A stretch of 64,000 nt of DNA from CAWBYL01 sp963793025 (GTDB taxonomy: Bacteria > Actinomycetota > Acidimicrobiia > Acidimicrobiales > Acidimicrobilacustridaceae): the NCBI GenBank assembly GCA_963793025.1, contig CAWBYL010000002.1, positions 124,001 through 188,000 on the forward strand, given 5' to 3'. The translations under genes and the position numbers were made by a program. Numbering within the stretch: the first letter of the stretch is position 1; every line of letters starts with the position of its first letter. Below the pieces are notes generated by a model that was not told the origin of the DNA, made no database searches, and saw only the letters and a list, made by a program, of their open reading frames with translations. This document shows, piece by piece, positions 63,340-64,000 of the stretch.

Positions 63340-64000
63340 ATGACCACAGCAATGGAGGCGACACCCACTCATGCCGCCCGCGCCCTCCGAGTCTGGTGGT
63401 GGTGCGTGGCGGCCGTCCTGGCCCTGGACGCGGTCGCCCTCGTCGCGCTCCAGACGCCGATGGGCGAGGCCGTGTACGCCTCGAGCGGGTTGCTCCTCAC
63501 CGCCGGCTTCGCCGCCGTGGTCTGGGGGCGGAGGCTCGAACCTCGCACCGGCTGGCAGGTCTTCGCGGTCGGCCTGCTCCTCCTCGGCGTCGGTGACGCC
63601 CTCTTCGCCCTGCCCTTCGCCACGAGGTTCACCCACAGCGGAGTGAGCCCGGCCGACGGCGCCTACCTCCTCGGTTCGGCGGCCATGGTGGTCGGGGCCT
63701 TCCGTCTCAAGCGGGCCCACGCCGGGGAGCGGGACCGCGAGGCGCTCATCGACGCCGTGAGCGTGGGTGTCGCGGCCGGGATCTTGGTCTGGCAACCCCT
63801 CATCCAGCCGCGCTTCACCTCGGACGACGTCACCGCGATCGGACGAGTCGTGAGCGGGTCCTACCCCGTCTTCGACGTCGTCGTGGTGGCCATGCTCTGT
63901 TGGCTCCTGCTGGGGAGGGGTCGAGGTTCGGTGACGGCCCGGCTCCTGGTGGCCGGATCGCTGATGCTGCTCGTCGCCGACCTCGTCTACACGGTGCGCG
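63340..64000 (+). CDS. Multi-helix membrane protein, 5' part only (cut by window end)
   Basis: The frame is open from ATG 63340 to the end of the window (220 codons). Six or seven helices can be seen, e.g. CVAAVLALDAVALVAL, LLLTAGFAAVVWG, VFAVGLLLLGVGDALFAL and LLVAGSLMLLVADLVY. The VSPADGAYLLGSAAMVVG and DREALIDAVSVGVAAGILVW segments resemble the sensor halves of actinobacterial GGDEF/EAL proteins, so a cyclic-di-GMP enzyme may follow beyond the window. An ATG at 63352 is also possible. Confidence 0.6.
   Translation, partial: MTTAMEATPTHAARALRVWWWCVAAVLALDAVALVALQTPMGEAVYASSGLLLTAGFAAVVWGRRLEPRTGWQVFAVGLLLLGVGDALFALPFATRFTHSGVSPADGAYLLGSAAMVVGAFRLKRAHAGERDREALIDAVSVGVAAGILVWQPLIQPRFTSDDVTAIGRVVSGSYPVFDVVVVAMLCWLLLGRGRGSVTARLLVAGSLMLLVADLVYTVR

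Overview
The window is very GC-rich (strong G/C third-codon bias, many GTG starts, dense ATGA/GTGA gene overlaps) and looks like chromosomal DNA of a high-GC actinobacterium. The large share of acyl-CoA, SDR, sulfotransferase and amidohydrolase genes, together with glnE, a DUF222-HNH gene and Gram-positive type LexA boxes, would fit the class Acidimicrobiia, but that placement is inference. No rRNA, tRNA, CRISPR array, prophage or insertion sequence was seen.

Layout. 0.2-5.5 kb: dipeptidase E, a YCII/ECF42-type sigma-factor pair, a frameshifted membrane protein and a hemolysin III-like protein. 5.7-11.8 kb: AtuA-like protein, acyl-CoA dehydrogenase, thioesterase, membrane-anchored esterase, nitroreductase. 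11.8-16.4 kb: a frameshifted NarL-type sensor kinase, a large FtsX-type permease and a GlsB-like membrane protein. 16.5-22.1 kb: sulfotransferase, thioesterase and SDR operon, then a second SDR, a DUF1214 protein and a three-helix membrane protein on the other strand. 22.1-25.6 kb: a complete ectABCD cluster for ectoine and 5-hydroxyectoine. 25.7-28.4 kb: ABC ATPase, permease and lipoprotein. 28.5-32.7 kb: dinB behind a perfect LexA box, two small metabolic genes, and a DUF222-HNH gene with a near-perfect LexA box on its promoter. 32.8-34.2 kb: ECF sigma factor and a membrane partner.

34.2-36.0 kb is a strip of gene debris: an isolated DUF1731 domain, a Ca/Na antiporter with at least five frame changes, and two orphan ORF ends. 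36.0-40.8 kb: type III glutamine synthetase, an enoyl-CoA hydratase-like gene, a 44-bp perfect palindrome, a hypothetical gene and an SDR. 40.8-53.1 kb: a catabolic or biosynthetic block (GMC oxidoreductase, acyl-CoA synthetase, acyl-CoA dehydrogenase, TauD-like dioxygenase, VOC, NTF2-like, LLM oxidoreductase, enoyl-CoA hydratase, an NTF2-nitroreductase fusion, two SDRs, and a DegT-fold enzyme whose catalytic Lys is His). A tandem hairpin repeat sits inside it. 53.2-64.0 kb: secreted HNH nuclease, Sap/GAP-family transporter, amidohydrolase, glnE, nadE, an RpoD-like sigma factor and the start of a membrane signalling protein.

Two patterns cut across the window. First, several genes have a TANNNT hexamer 6-7 nt before the ATG/GTG, as expected of leaderless transcripts; in two cases the leaderless codon opens a tiny ORF whose stop overlaps the real start codon. 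Second, five genes are broken by small indels while the rest of each reading frame is intact. This may reflect sequencing or assembly error, real decay, or both.
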